Source: JAWMQL01 sp033283165 (lineage in GTDB: Bacteria; Pseudomonadota; Gammaproteobacteria; Pseudomonadales; Halieaceae). From it: a stretch of 64,000 nt of DNA. The DNA lies in NCBI GenBank assembly GCA_033283165.1, contig JAWMQL010000007.1, positions 1-64,000 of the forward strand, given 5' to 3'. A model generated the notes under the pieces. The model was not told the origin of the DNA, made no database searches, and saw nothing but the letters and a program-made list of their open reading frames with translations. Position numbers and translations under genes: made by a program. Positions 16,015-24,875 of the stretch are shown here, piece after piece (the stretch's first letter is position 1; every line of letters starts with the position of its first letter).

Positions 16015-16434
16015 GTGAATGACAGGATCTACAGCATCTCGGAGCTGGCGAAAGAGTTCGGGGTTTCCACCCGCACCATCCGCTTCTACGAGGAAAAAGG
16101 CCTGGTGCATCCCCGGCGGGAGGGCCAGAAGCGCCTCTTTTCCAACACCGACCGCGTTCGCATCAAGCTGATTCTGCGCGGCAAGCGCATCGGCCTGAGC
16201 CTGGCGGAGTGCGTGGAAATCATCGACATGTACCAGCCGGGGCACAACAACGAGGAGCAGCTACACTCCTTGATTGGGCGTGTTCAGGAGCGACGCGCCA
16301 TGTTGTTGCAGCAGAAACAGGATATCGACGACATGCTCGCCAGGCTGGACGAAATCCAGAGCTTGTGCGAACACGCCCTTCCAGGGGTCACCGCCACCCC
16401 CGCTGACCCCAAGACCGACAGGAATCGACTATGA
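16015..16434 (+). CDS. liuR: MerR-family transcriptional regulator of leucine/isovalerate catabolism
   Basis: A 139-residue regulator with an N-terminal MerR winged helix (YSISELAKEFGVSTRTIRFY EEKGL split over residues 5-29), a recognition wing rich in Arg/Lys and a C-terminal dimerisation coiled coil (about 80-120). It has no metal-binding cysteine set, in line with organic effectors. It starts with GTG after GGGAG and its TGA overlaps the ATG of liuA. The operator upstream and the downstream enzymes identify it as LiuR. Confidence 0.92.
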   Translation: MNDRIYSISELAKEFGVSTRTIRFYEEKGLVHPRREGQKRLFSNTDRVRIKLILRGKRIGLSLAECVEIIDMYQPGHNNEEQLHSLIGRVQERRAMLLQQKQDIDDMLARLDEIQSLCEHALPGVTATPADPKTDRNRL

Positions 16435-17600
16435 ACGCCTCCTATCCCACCCTTAATTTCGGCCTCGGTGAAGAGATCGACATGCTGCGCGACGCCGTCT
16501 ACCAGATGGCGCAGAAAGAGATCGCACCCCGGGCCGATTCCATCGACCGCGATAACCAGTTCCCCGCTGATCTGTGGCGCAAGTTCGGCGACATGGGTCT
16601 GTTGGGCATTACCGTGGAGGAAGAATACGGCGGCAGCAGCATGGGCTACCTGGCCCACGCCGTCGCAATGGAGGAAATCAGTCGCGCCTCCGCCTCGGTG
16701 GGTCTGTCCTATGGCGCCATGTCCAACCTGTGCCTGAACCAGTTGCGCAAGCACGGCTCCGAGGAACAGAAGCAGAATTACCTGCCCAAACTGTGCAGCG
16801 GCGAGCACGTGGGCGCCCTGGCCATGTCCGAGCCGGACGCCGGTTCCGACGTGGTCAGCATGCGCCTCACGGCGCGCCGGGCAGGGGACAGGTATATCCT
16901 CAACGGCGCCAAGATGTGGATCACCAACGGCCCCGACGCGGACACCTACATTATTTACGCCAAGACGGACCCGGAGGCCGGATCCCGGGGGATCACGGCC
17001 TTTATCGTTGAACGCGATTACCCCGGGTTCAGCCGCTCGCCCAAGCTGGACAAGCTGGGCATGCGCGGCTCCAACACCTGTGAGCTGGTGTTCGAGAACT
17101 GCGAGGTGCCGGCCGAGAACGTCCTGCGCAAGGAAGGGGACGGGGTCAAGATCCTGATGTCCGGCCTCGATTACGAGCGCACGGTGTTGTCCGGCGGACC
17201 GGTGGGCATCATGCAGTCCTGCGTGGACCTGGTGCTGCCCTACCTGCACGATCGCAAGCAGTTCGGCCAGCCTATTGGCGAATTCCAGCTGATGCAGGGC
17301 AAACTGGCAGACATGTACGCCGACCTGAACGCCAGTCGTTCCTACCTGTACGCGGTGGCCGCAGCCTGTGATCGCGGCGAGGAAACCCGCCAGGACTGCG
17401 CGGCGGTCATTCTCTACACCGCGGAGAAGGCGACCCAGATGGCGCTGCAGGCGATCCAGGCCCTGGGTGGTGTCGGTTATACCAACGAGGCGCCCGCCGG
17501 CCGCCTGCTGCGCGACGCCAAGTTATATGAGATTGGCGCGGGCACCTCGGAAATCCGCCGTATGTTGATCGGCCGCGAACTGTTCAACGCCACCCGCTAA
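16431..17600 (+). CDS. liuA: Isovaleryl-CoA dehydrogenase
   Basis: An FAD acyl-CoA dehydrogenase that converts isovaleryl-CoA to 3-methylcrotonyl-CoA, feeding electrons to ETF. The 389-residue length is normal. Motifs: YGAMSNLCLNQL, the FAD loop AMSEPDAGSDV, the WITNGPDADTYIIYAKT strand, and the C-terminal YTNEAPAGRLLRDAKLYEIGAGTSEIRR. Isovaleryl-specific enzymes place the catalytic Glu within helix G (LDYERTVLSGGPVG region); Glu in LDYER fits. First enzyme of the operon, overlapping liuR by 4 bp. Confidence 0.95.
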   Translation: MNASYPTLNFGLGEEIDMLRDAVYQMAQKEIAPRADSIDRDNQFPADLWRKFGDMGLLGITVEEEYGGSSMGYLAHAVAMEEISRASASVGLSYGAMSNLCLNQLRKHGSEEQKQNYLPKLCSGEHVGALAMSEPDAGSDVVSMRLTARRAGDRYILNGAKMWITNGPDADTYIIYAKTDPEAGSRGITAFIVERDYPGFSRSPKLDKLGMRGSNTCELVFENCEVPAENVLRKEGDGVKILMSGLDYERTVLSGGPVGIMQSCVDLVLPYLHDRKQFGQPIGEFQLMQGKLADMYADLNASRSYLYAVAAACDRGEETRQDCAAVILYTAEKATQMALQAIQALGGVGYTNEAPAGRLLRDAKLYEIGAGTSEIRRMLIGRELFNATR

Positions 17601-17620
17601 ACCGATACGGAGCGCGCACC

Positions 17621-19228
17621 ATGACCGTGCTACAGACACGCATCAACCCCCGCGACCCGGCGTTCGACGCCAACCGGGCCCACATGCAGGCCCAGGTCGA
17701 CGATCTGCGGGAGAAAGTCGCGGCCATTCGCCAGGGCGGCGGCGAGAAAGCCCAGCAGCGTCACACCTCGCGCGGTAAATTGTTGCCCCGCGACCGGCTC
17801 AACGCCCTGCTCGACCCGGGCTCACCCTTCCTGGAGCTGTCCCAGCTCGCGGCCTACCAGGTGTACGAAGATGAGGTGCCGGCCGCCGGGATCATTACCG
17901 GCATAGGCCGCGTGGCGGGTCAGGAGTGCATGATTTTCGTTAATGACGCGACGGTCAAGGGGGGCACCTACTACCCGCTGACGGTCAAGAAGCAGGGCCG
18001 CGCCCAGACCATCGCCGAGGAAAACCACCTGCCCTGTGTCTACCTGGTGGATTCCGGCGGCGCCTTCCTGCCACTGCAGGCTGAAGTCTTCCCCGACCGG
18101 GAGCACTTCGGCCACGCGTTTTACAACCAGGCCCGCATGTCGGCCAAGGGCATTCCCCAGATCGCCGCGGTGCTCGGATCCTGCACCGCTGGTGGCGCCT
18201 ACCTGCCGGCGATGGCGGACGAATCCATTATCGTCAAGAACCAGGGCACAATTTTCCTCGGCGGGCCACCCCTGGTGAAAGCCGCCACCGGCGAGGTGGT
18301 GACCGCCGAGGAACTGGGCGGTGCCGACGTGCACTGTCGCACCTCCGGGGTCACCGACCACTACGCCAACAATGACCACCACGCCCTGGAACTGGCCCGG
18401 CGGGCGGTCGGCCGGCTTAATCGGACCAAACCGGTGAGCCTGGATATCAAGCCGCCGGTGGAGCCCCGCTACCCGATCGAGGACATTTACGGCGTTGTGC
18501 CCGCGGACACCCGGCAGCCCTTCGACGTGCGCGAGATCATCGCCCGGGTGGTGGACGGGTCGGAGTTTGACGAGTTCAAAAGCCTTTACGGCGAAACCCT
18601 GGTCTGCGGCTTTGCCCGCATCCACGGCTACCCGGTTGGCATCGTCGCCAACAACGGCATCCTGTTCGGCGAATCCGCGGTAAAGGGCGCCCACTTCATC
18701 GAGCTCTGCGCCCAGCGCAAGACCCCGCTGGTGTTTCTGCAGAACATCACCGGCTTCATGGTGGGCAAGCAGTACGAGGCCGCTGGCATCGCCCGCCACG
18801 GGGCCAAGATGGTCCACGCCGTGGCCTGCGCCAACGTACCGAAATTCACCATCATGATCGGCGGTTCCTTCGGTGCGGGGAACTATGCCATGTGCGGCCG
18901 TGCCTACGAACCGAGATTCCTGTTCATGTGGCCCAATGCCCGTATCTCGGTCATGGGCGGGGAACAGGCCGCCGGCGTACTGGCCACGGTGAAACAGGAC
19001 CAGCTGGCCCGGGACGGCAACAGCATGAGTGCCGAGGAGGAAGCCGCCTTCAAGCAGCCCATCCTCGACATGTACGAGCACCAGGGGCACCCCTACTACG
19101 CCTCCGCGCGCCTGTGGGACGACGGGGTCATCGACCCGGCCGACACCCGCACGGTGCTGGGGCTGGCCCTGTCCGCGGCCCTGAATGCACCCATCGAGGA
19201 GACCCGCTTCGGCGTGTTCAGGATGTAG
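17621..19228 (+). CDS. liuB: 3-Methylcrotonyl-CoA carboxylase beta subunit (carboxyltransferase)
   Basis: Carboxyltransferase half of the biotin-dependent carboxylase that converts 3-methylcrotonyl-CoA to 3-methylglutaconyl-CoA. At 535 residues it has the two-crotonase-domain layout. Recognisable features are RLNALLDPGSPFLELSQLA, GGAYLPAMADESI, FLGGPPLVKAATGE, NITGFMVGKQYEAAGI and GSFGAGNYAMCGRAYEPRFL with MGGEQAAGVLA. It works with LiuD, encoded two genes downstream. Confidence 0.96.
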   Translation: MTVLQTRINPRDPAFDANRAHMQAQVDDLREKVAAIRQGGGEKAQQRHTSRGKLLPRDRLNALLDPGSPFLELSQLAAYQVYEDEVPAAGIITGIGRVAGQECMIFVNDATVKGGTYYPLTVKKQGRAQTIAEENHLPCVYLVDSGGAFLPLQAEVFPDREHFGHAFYNQARMSAKGIPQIAAVLGSCTAGGAYLPAMADESIIVKNQGTIFLGGPPLVKAATGEVVTAEELGGADVHCRTSGVTDHYANNDHHALELARRAVGRLNRTKPVSLDIKPPVEPRYPIEDIYGVVPADTRQPFDVREIIARVVDGSEFDEFKSLYGETLVCGFARIHGYPVGIVANNGILFGESAVKGAHFIELCAQRKTPLVFLQNITGFMVGKQYEAAGIARHGAKMVHAVACANVPKFTIMIGGSFGAGNYAMCGRAYEPRFLFMWPNARISVMGGEQAAGVLATVKQDQLARDGNSMSAEEEAAFKQPILDMYEHQGHPYYASARLWDDGVIDPADTRTVLGLALSAALNAPIEETRFGVFRM

Positions 19229-19230
19229 AC

Positions 19231-20031
19231 ATGAGCGACGACACCGTATTGACCAGCATCGACTCCCGGGGCGTGGCCCGGGTCACCCTGAACCGGCCGG
19301 ACAAGCACAATGCCTTCGACGACGGCATCATCGCGGAACTTCGGGGGGCCTTTACAGAACTGGCCCGCCGTGACGACGTGCGCGCCGTGGTACTGGCCTC
19401 CGAGGGCAAGAGTTTCTCCGCTGGCGCCGACCTGGGCTGGATGAAGCGCATGGCGGACTACGACTTCGGCCACAACATGAAAGATGCCGAGGCCCTGGCA
19501 GACATGCTGCGGGCGTTGTACGAGCTGCCGCAACCCACCGTTGCCCGGGTCCAGGGCGCGGCTTTCGGGGGCGCAGTGGGACTGGTGAGCTGCTGCGACA
19601 TGGCGGTGGCCAGTGAGCGGGCCAGCTTCTGCCTGTCGGAAGTCAAGATCGGGCTGGTCCCGGCCACTATCAGCCCCTACGTGATCCGGGCCCTGGGGGA
19701 ACGGGCCAGCCGCCGCTATTTCACCACCGCGGAACGCTTTTCCGCGGCTGAGGCCCACCGCCTGGGCCTGGTCAGCGAGGTCGCACCCGCGGAAGATTTG
19801 GATGAACGGGTGGAGGCACTGATCCAGGCGCTGTTGCAGAACGGCCCCCTGGCGGTACGGGCTGCCAAGGACCTGGTCAACAGTTTCGCCGGCCGCGAAA
19901 TCGACGCCGACCTGGTCGAGGACAGCTGCGCCCGCATCGCCCATATCCGCGTCTCCAGGGAGGGCCAGGAGGGTCTGGGCGCGTTTCTTGGCAAGCGCCA
20001 ACCCGGCTGGTTACAGGGGGAAATCGACTGA
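19231..20031 (+). CDS. liuC: Methylglutaconyl-CoA hydratase (enoyl-CoA hydratase family)
   Basis: Hydrates 3-methylglutaconyl-CoA to HMG-CoA. The 266-residue crotonase-fold protein shows KSFSAGADLGWMKRM (oxyanion hole and CoA loop), VQGAAFGGAVGLVSCCDMAVAS and the second oxyanion/catalytic segment FCLSEVKIGLVPATISPYV. The ATG at 19231 is 3 bp after the liuB stop; an apparent longer frame reaching back into liuB is a shadow. The TGA overlaps the liuD ATG. Confidence 0.94.
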   Translation: MSDDTVLTSIDSRGVARVTLNRPDKHNAFDDGIIAELRGAFTELARRDDVRAVVLASEGKSFSAGADLGWMKRMADYDFGHNMKDAEALADMLRALYELPQPTVARVQGAAFGGAVGLVSCCDMAVASERASFCLSEVKIGLVPATISPYVIRALGERASRRYFTTAERFSAAEAHRLGLVSEVAPAEDLDERVEALIQALLQNGPLAVRAAKDLVNSFAGREIDADLVEDSCARIAHIRVSREGQEGLGAFLGKRQPGWLQGEID

Positions 20032-22028
20032 TGTTCAGCAAAATTCTGATTGCCAACCGGGGCGAGATCGCCTGCCGCGTGATCAAGACCGCGCACCGCC
20101 TGGGGGTGGCCACCGTGGCCGTGTACTCGGACGCCGACCGGGACGCCCTGCATGTGCAGATGGCCGATGAGTCGGTCCATATCGGCGCCGCGCCGGCCCG
20201 GGAGTCCTACCTGCTGGCGGACCGTATACTGGACGCCGCGCGCCAGACCGGCGCCCGGGCAATCCACCCCGGCTACGGCTTCCTGTCCGAGAATGCCGGC
20301 TTCGCCCGGGCTTGTGCCGAGCACAACATCGTGTTCATCGGCCCGCCCGCCACGGCCATCGAGGCCATGGGCTCCAAGAGCGCGGCCAAGCGCATCATGG
20401 GCGAGGCCGGCGTACCGCTGGTACCGGGTTACCACGGGGATGACCAGGATCCTGCGGTGCTCAAGCGCGCCGCAGACGAGATGGGCTACCCGGTACTGCT
20501 GAAGGCCACCGCGGGTGGTGGCGGCAAGGGCATGCGCCAGGTCTGGTCGGAACGGGAGTTCGACGAGGCGCTGGCCGCCGCCAGGCGCGAGGCCAGTTCC
20601 AGCTTTGGCGATGACAGCATGCTGGTGGAGAAGTACCTGACCCGGCCCCGTCACGTGGAAATCCAGGTGTTCTGTGACGGCCACGGCAACGGGGTCTACC
20701 TGGCCGAGCGTGACTGTTCGGTACAGCGCCGGCACCAGAAGGTGATCGAGGAGGCGCCGGCGCCCGGCATGACTGAGGCCCTGCGCAGGGAGATGGGCGA
20801 GGCCGCGGTCACCGCCGCCCGCGCCATCGACTATGTCGGCGCCGGCACGGTGGAATTCCTGCTGGACGAGGACGGCAGTTTCTACTTCATGGAGATGAAC
20901 ACCCGCCTGCAGGTCGAGCACCCGGTGACCGAGATGATCACCGGCCAGGACCTGGTGCAGTGGCAGTTGGCCGTGGCCAGCGGCGAGCCCCTGCCCCTGG
21001 CCCAGGACGAGGTCCGGATTCACGGCCACGCCTTCGAGGCACGCATCTACGCCGAAGACCCGGGCAATGATTTCCTGCCCGCCACGGGCACCCTGGGATA
21101 CCTGCAGCCACCGGAAGAGACCAGTCACGTGCGGGTCGATACCGGGGTGCGCCAGGGCGACGAGATCAGCGTGTACTACGACCCGATGATTGCCAAGTTG
21201 ATCGTCTGGGACGAATCCCGCGACCGCGCCCTGCAGCGCCTGGCGGTTGCCCTGTCCGACTACCGCATCGGTGGCACCGTGACCAACCTGGACTTCCTGT
21301 ACAACCTGGCCACCTCACGCCCCTTTGTCGAGGCGGAACTGGATACCGGTTTCATCGAGAAACACGCCGACCTGATTTTCCACCAGCGGGAGCAGGATCT
21401 GGAACGCGAACTGCCGCTGGCCGCGCTGGCCCTGCTATTGCACCGGCAACAGGCGACGGGGCCCGTGTCCTGTCTCGACCCCTGGTCTCCCTGGTACAGC
21501 GGTGACGCCTGGCGCCTCAACGAGCCGCACGTCCACCGCCTGACCCTGCACTGCCACGGCCAGGACCACACGGTGGCAGTGGAGCAGCAGCGCGGCGTGT
21601 TCCTGGTCCGGGCCGGCGGCCGGGAGACCCGCCTCAACGGTCAACTGCAAGGTGACACGCTGCACATCGACCGTGACGGTCACCGGCAAAGAGCCACCCT
21701 GGCGCGGACCCACGACGGCTTTACCCTGTACCTCGCACAGGGCGCCTGTCACTTCCAGGAAATACTGCCGGATACAGGCGAGGCCGATGCCCGGGCCGGC
21801 GGCAGCGGCCTGACCGCCCCCATGAACGGTACCATCGTCACCCTGCTGGTGGACCCGGGCAGCGCGGTCGCGGCCGATACGCCGCTGCTGGTAATGGAGG
21901 CCATGAAAATGGAGCATACCATCCGCGCACCGGCGGCCGGTACGGTAAACAGTTTCTACTTCCAGCCCGGCGAACTGGTGGACGGCGGGGCGGAGTTACT
22001 GGATTTCAGCACAGTGGAGGACGCCTGA
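20031..22028 (+). CDS. liuD: 3-Methylcrotonyl-CoA carboxylase alpha subunit (biotin carboxylase + BCCP)
   Basis: ATP-dependent biotin carboxylation subunit, 665 residues. The biotin carboxylase domain (1-450) has KILIANRGEIACRVI, the ATP-grasp glycine loop KATAGGGGKGMR, and MEMNTRLQVEHPVTEMITG. A linker/BT domain follows, then a C-terminal biotinyl carrier domain with VMEAMKMEH, Lys626 being the biotinylation site, 39 residues from the C-terminus. BirA encoded at 14-15 kb is the expected ligase. Confidence 0.96.
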   Translation: MFSKILIANRGEIACRVIKTAHRLGVATVAVYSDADRDALHVQMADESVHIGAAPARESYLLADRILDAARQTGARAIHPGYGFLSENAGFARACAEHNIVFIGPPATAIEAMGSKSAAKRIMGEAGVPLVPGYHGDDQDPAVLKRAADEMGYPVLLKATAGGGGKGMRQVWSEREFDEALAAARREASSSFGDDSMLVEKYLTRPRHVEIQVFCDGHGNGVYLAERDCSVQRRHQKVIEEAPAPGMTEALRREMGEAAVTAARAIDYVGAGTVEFLLDEDGSFYFMEMNTRLQVEHPVTEMITGQDLVQWQLAVASGEPLPLAQDEVRIHGHAFEARIYAEDPGNDFLPATGTLGYLQPPEETSHVRVDTGVRQGDEISVYYDPMIAKLIVWDESRDRALQRLAVALSDYRIGGTVTNLDFLYNLATSRPFVEAELDTGFIEKHADLIFHQREQDLERELPLAALALLLHRQQATGPVSCLDPWSPWYSGDAWRLNEPHVHRLTLHCHGQDHTVAVEQQRGVFLVRAGGRETRLNGQLQGDTLHIDRDGHRQRATLARTHDGFTLYLAQGACHFQEILPDTGEADARAGGSGLTAPMNGTIVTLLVDPGSAVAADTPLLVMEAMKMEHTIRAPAAGTVNSFYFQPGELVDGGAELLDFSTVEDA

Positions 22029-22936
22029 TGAACCTGCCGAGCAAAGTCACCCTGGTGGAGGTGGGACCGCGCGACGGCCTGCAGAACGAACAGCAGACCA
22101 TTGCCCTGGCCAGTAAGCTCCGCCTGATCGATCAACTGGGCGCGGCGGGCCTGTCGGTGATCGAGGCGGGCAGCTTCGTGAACCCGAAGTGGGTTCCGCA
22201 GATGGCCGACAGTGAGGCCGTGTTCGAGGGGCTGGTTCGCAGGCCGGGGGTGCGCTACACGGCGCTCACTCCGAATCTCAAGGGGTTCGAACGGGCACTG
22301 GCGGCCGGGGCCGATGAGGTCGCCGTGTTTGGCGCTGCCTCCGAGGCCTTCTCGCAGAAGAACATCAACTGCAGTATTGCCGAGAGCCTGGCGCGTTTCG
22401 AGCCGGTGATGGCGGCGGCAGCAGCCGCGAACATCCCGGTGCGCGGCTATGTCTCCTGTGTACTGGGCTGCCCCTACGAGGGCGACATAGCCCCTGCGGC
22501 GGTGCTGGAGGTCAGCGCCCGGCTGCTGGACATGGGCTGCTACGAGGTCTCCCTGGGGGACACCATTGGCACCGGCACCGCGGGCAGCACCGCGCGCCTG
22601 CTGGAGTGCCTGCTGCGGGATATTCCCGCGAGCCAGTTGGCGGTGCACTGCCACGACACCTACGGCCAGGCACTGGCCAACATCCTGGTTGCACTGCAGC
22701 ACGGTATCGCCACCGTGGACGCATCGGTGTCCGGTCTCGGCGGTTGTCCCTATGCCAGGGGCGCCTCCGGCAACGTGGCCACCGAAGACGTGGTGTACAT
22801 GCTGGACGGCCTCGGCATCGAAACCGGTGTGGACCTGGACGCCCTGGTCGCAGCCGGCGTGGCGATATCACAGGACCTGGGCCGGGCCAGCGGTTCCCGC
22901 GCGGCCCTGGCGAGAGCCGCCCGGGCGGCGGCCTGA
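22028..22936 (+). CDS. liuE: Hydroxymethylglutaryl-CoA lyase
   Basis: Cleaves HMG-CoA to acetoacetate and acetyl-CoA, the final step of leucine breakdown. The 302-residue TIM-barrel protein has the N-terminal EVGPRDGLQNE, AVHCHDTYGQALAN with metal-binding His residues, and the signature SGLGGCPYARGASGNVATED with catalytic Cys240. It overlaps the liuD stop by one base and closes the catabolic set. Acetoacetate activation genes are not in the window. Confidence 0.96.
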   Translation: MNLPSKVTLVEVGPRDGLQNEQQTIALASKLRLIDQLGAAGLSVIEAGSFVNPKWVPQMADSEAVFEGLVRRPGVRYTALTPNLKGFERALAAGADEVAVFGAASEAFSQKNINCSIAESLARFEPVMAAAAAANIPVRGYVSCVLGCPYEGDIAPAAVLEVSARLLDMGCYEVSLGDTIGTGTAGSTARLLECLLRDIPASQLAVHCHDTYGQALANILVALQHGIATVDASVSGLGGCPYARGASGNVATEDVVYMLDGLGIETGVDLDALVAAGVAISQDLGRASGSRAALARAARAAA

Positions 22937-22940
22937 ACCC

Positions 22941-23252
22941 GTGCGCTTGCTGGCGGCCCTGCTGACCACCGGCGCCGGTATTGCCCTGCTGGCGTCGCTG
23001 TGGTTCAGGGAACTCAATCCCGCCGCGGTCCTGGACGCCCTGATCGGCGCCATCTACCTGTTTATCGCCCTGGGCCTGTACGGCAGTTCCCGCTTCACCC
23101 TGTTCCTGGCCCTGGCCGCGCCGGTCGCATCGGCCTTCATCGCCCGCTGGGGTGCGCAGGTTCTGGACCCGTGGTTGACCCTGCGGCTCGCCGCGGATAC
23201 CGCCATTGTGCTGGCCAGCGCTGCCGCCCTGTGGCAATTTAGGGCATCCTAG
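22941..23252 (+). CDS. Small four-helix membrane protein
   Basis: A 103-residue hydrophobic protein that begins with GTG 4 bp after the liuE stop. Three or four membrane segments are seen: LLAALLTTGAGIALLASLW, VLDALIGAIYLFIALGLYG, FTLFLALAAPVASAFIA and a final AADTAIVLASAAALWQF. I do not recognise the family. The tight spacing suggests co-expression with the liu genes, but it could equally belong with the downstream antiporter (33-bp gap). Confidence 0.6.
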   Translation: MRLLAALLTTGAGIALLASLWFRELNPAAVLDALIGAIYLFIALGLYGSSRFTLFLALAAPVASAFIARWGAQVLDPWLTLRLAADTAIVLASAAALWQFRAS

Positions 23253-23285
23253 CCAAATCAAGCCCGGCCCTGCGGGCCAGGACCC

Positions 23286-24875
23286 ATGATTGCCGACATC
23301 ATCGACCCGCTGATTATTGTCATCGCCCTGGCCTGTGGCCTGGTGGTTCGCGGCCTGGGCCTGCCGGCCCTGGTGGGGTACCTGGCGGCCGGTTTCCTGC
23401 TGCACGAGTTCGATCTGGGTAGCGGCGGCGCCCTGCTGGATGCCCTGGCGGAGGTGGGCATTACCCTGCTGCTGTTCACTATCGGGCTGAAACTGAATCC
23501 CGCCGACCTGCTGCAGACCCGGGTGTGGGGCACCACCCTCATTCACATGGCGGCCATGCAGCTGCTGTTCACCGCCATCCTGTTCGGCGCCAGCCACCTG
23601 GTGCCGGGCATCGCGCTGGAATTCAGCGGCACCCTGGTCATCGCCTTTGCCCTGACTTTTTCCAGCACCGTCTTCGTGATCCAGGTGATGCAGGAGCGCG
23701 GCGAGATGGCGTCCCGCCACGCCAGCCTGGCGATCGGCATACTGATCATCCAGGACCTGGCCGCGGTCCTGTTCCTGGCCTTTTCGACCGGCAAGCTACC
23801 CGAGCCGATGGCGGTACTGCTGTTGGCCCTGTTCCCGCTGCGGGGCCACATACTGAAGCTCATGGGCCGGGCCGGGCACGGCGAGTTATTCACCCTGTTT
23901 GGTCTGGCCCTGGCCCTCGGCGGCGCCCAGGTTTTCGATTTGCTGGGGATCAAGGGCGACCTCGGCGCGCTGATCATCGGCGCGGCTCTCGCGGGGCACC
24001 AGAAGTCCAAGGAACTGGCCCGCAATCTGCTGCAGTTCAAGGACCTGTTCCTGGTCGGCTTTTTCCTCTCCATCGGGCTGCAGGGCTGGCCCGAGCCCAA
24101 GATCATGGTGCTGGCGCTCGCCATCGGCTGCCTGGCCCTGCTCAAGCCCCTGCTCTATTTTCCCTTGCTGACCCGCCTCCACACCCCGCCACGCATGGCG
24201 CTGCTGGCTTCCAGCGCACTGGCCAATTTCAGCGAATTCGGCCTGATCGTGGTGGCACTGGCGGCCCAGGCGGGCTGGGTGGATGCACAGTGGGTGGGCG
24301 CCCTGTCCCTGGCCATCGCGGTCAGCTTCGTGCTGGCGTCACCGCTGAACAACCTGTCACACGGTTTCTATCGCCGCCACCGGGATCGCCTGTGCACGTT
24401 TGAAACGTCCACGGCGCGAGCCAGCTACCCCGACACCAGTAACGTGCGGGCACTGGTGCTCGGCATGGGCAACATCGGTACCGGCGCCTACGAGGCGATC
24501 GCGGAGCAGTTCGGCCCCCAGGTGCTGGGCATCGACGACAACGACCAGAAACTGGCTGCACACCGGGCACAGCACCGTCGGGTGGTAGCGGCGGACGCCA
24601 GCGACCCGGACTTCTGGCTGCAGGTGCCCCTGCAGGATATCGAGCTGATCATGCTGGCCCTGACCAACCACCGGGAGAACCTGCTGGTAGTGGACATGCT
24701 CAAGGAGATGGGTTTCCGGGGCAAACTGGCCGCGGTCGTGCGGTTCAGTGAAGAGGCGGAGGAATTGGAACGACGCGGCGTCTCTGCCTTCAACCTGTAT
24801 GCCCAGGCGGGCGCAGGGTTTGCCGAGCACGCGGCCCAGTTACTGGACCGCGAGCCCGGTCAGAGCCCGGGTTGA
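23286..24875 (+). CDS. CPA2-family monovalent cation/proton antiporter with TrkA-N domain
   Basis: A 529-residue Kef/YbaL-type transporter. Residues about 1-385 make an 11-12 helix antiporter domain with FTIGLKLNPADLL, the TFSSTVFVIQ segment and LGALIIGAALAGH. It is followed by a cytosolic RCK/TrkA-N domain (about 395-510) with the NAD(H)-binding loop LVLGMGNIGTGAYEAI and IDDNDQ. Glutathione-gated KefB/KefC carry a longer C-terminus, so this is closer to the YbaL class; K+ or Na+ specificity cannot be read from sequence. The last 36 bp overlap the convergent hydroxylase gene. Confidence 0.88.
   Translation: MIADIIDPLIIVIALACGLVVRGLGLPALVGYLAAGFLLHEFDLGSGGALLDALAEVGITLLLFTIGLKLNPADLLQTRVWGTTLIHMAAMQLLFTAILFGASHLVPGIALEFSGTLVIAFALTFSSTVFVIQVMQERGEMASRHASLAIGILIIQDLAAVLFLAFSTGKLPEPMAVLLLALFPLRGHILKLMGRAGHGELFTLFGLALALGGAQVFDLLGIKGDLGALIIGAALAGHQKSKELARNLLQFKDLFLVGFFLSIGLQGWPEPKIMVLALAIGCLALLKPLLYFPLLTRLHTPPRMALLASSALANFSEFGLIVVALAAQAGWVDAQWVGALSLAIAVSFVLASPLNNLSHGFYRRHRDRLCTFETSTARASYPDTSNVRALVLGMGNIGTGAYEAIAEQFGPQVLGIDDNDQKLAAHRAQHRRVVAADASDPDFWLQVPLQDIELIMLALTNHRENLLVVDMLKEMGFRGKLAAVVRFSEEAEELERRGVSAFNLYAQAGAGFAEHAAQLLDREPGQSPG

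Noticed and set aside
17822..19090. 422-codon minus-strand frame opposite liuB
   Set aside because: liuB is unmistakable on the plus strand; the antisense frame is a codon-usage shadow.
19716..21128. 470-codon minus-strand frame opposite liuC/liuD
   Set aside because: Same reason: shadow of strongly coding plus-strand genes.
23253..23285. Intrinsic terminator between the small membrane protein and the antiporter
   Set aside because: GGCCC-TGC-GGGCC can pair but no T-run follows and the spacer is only 33 bp.
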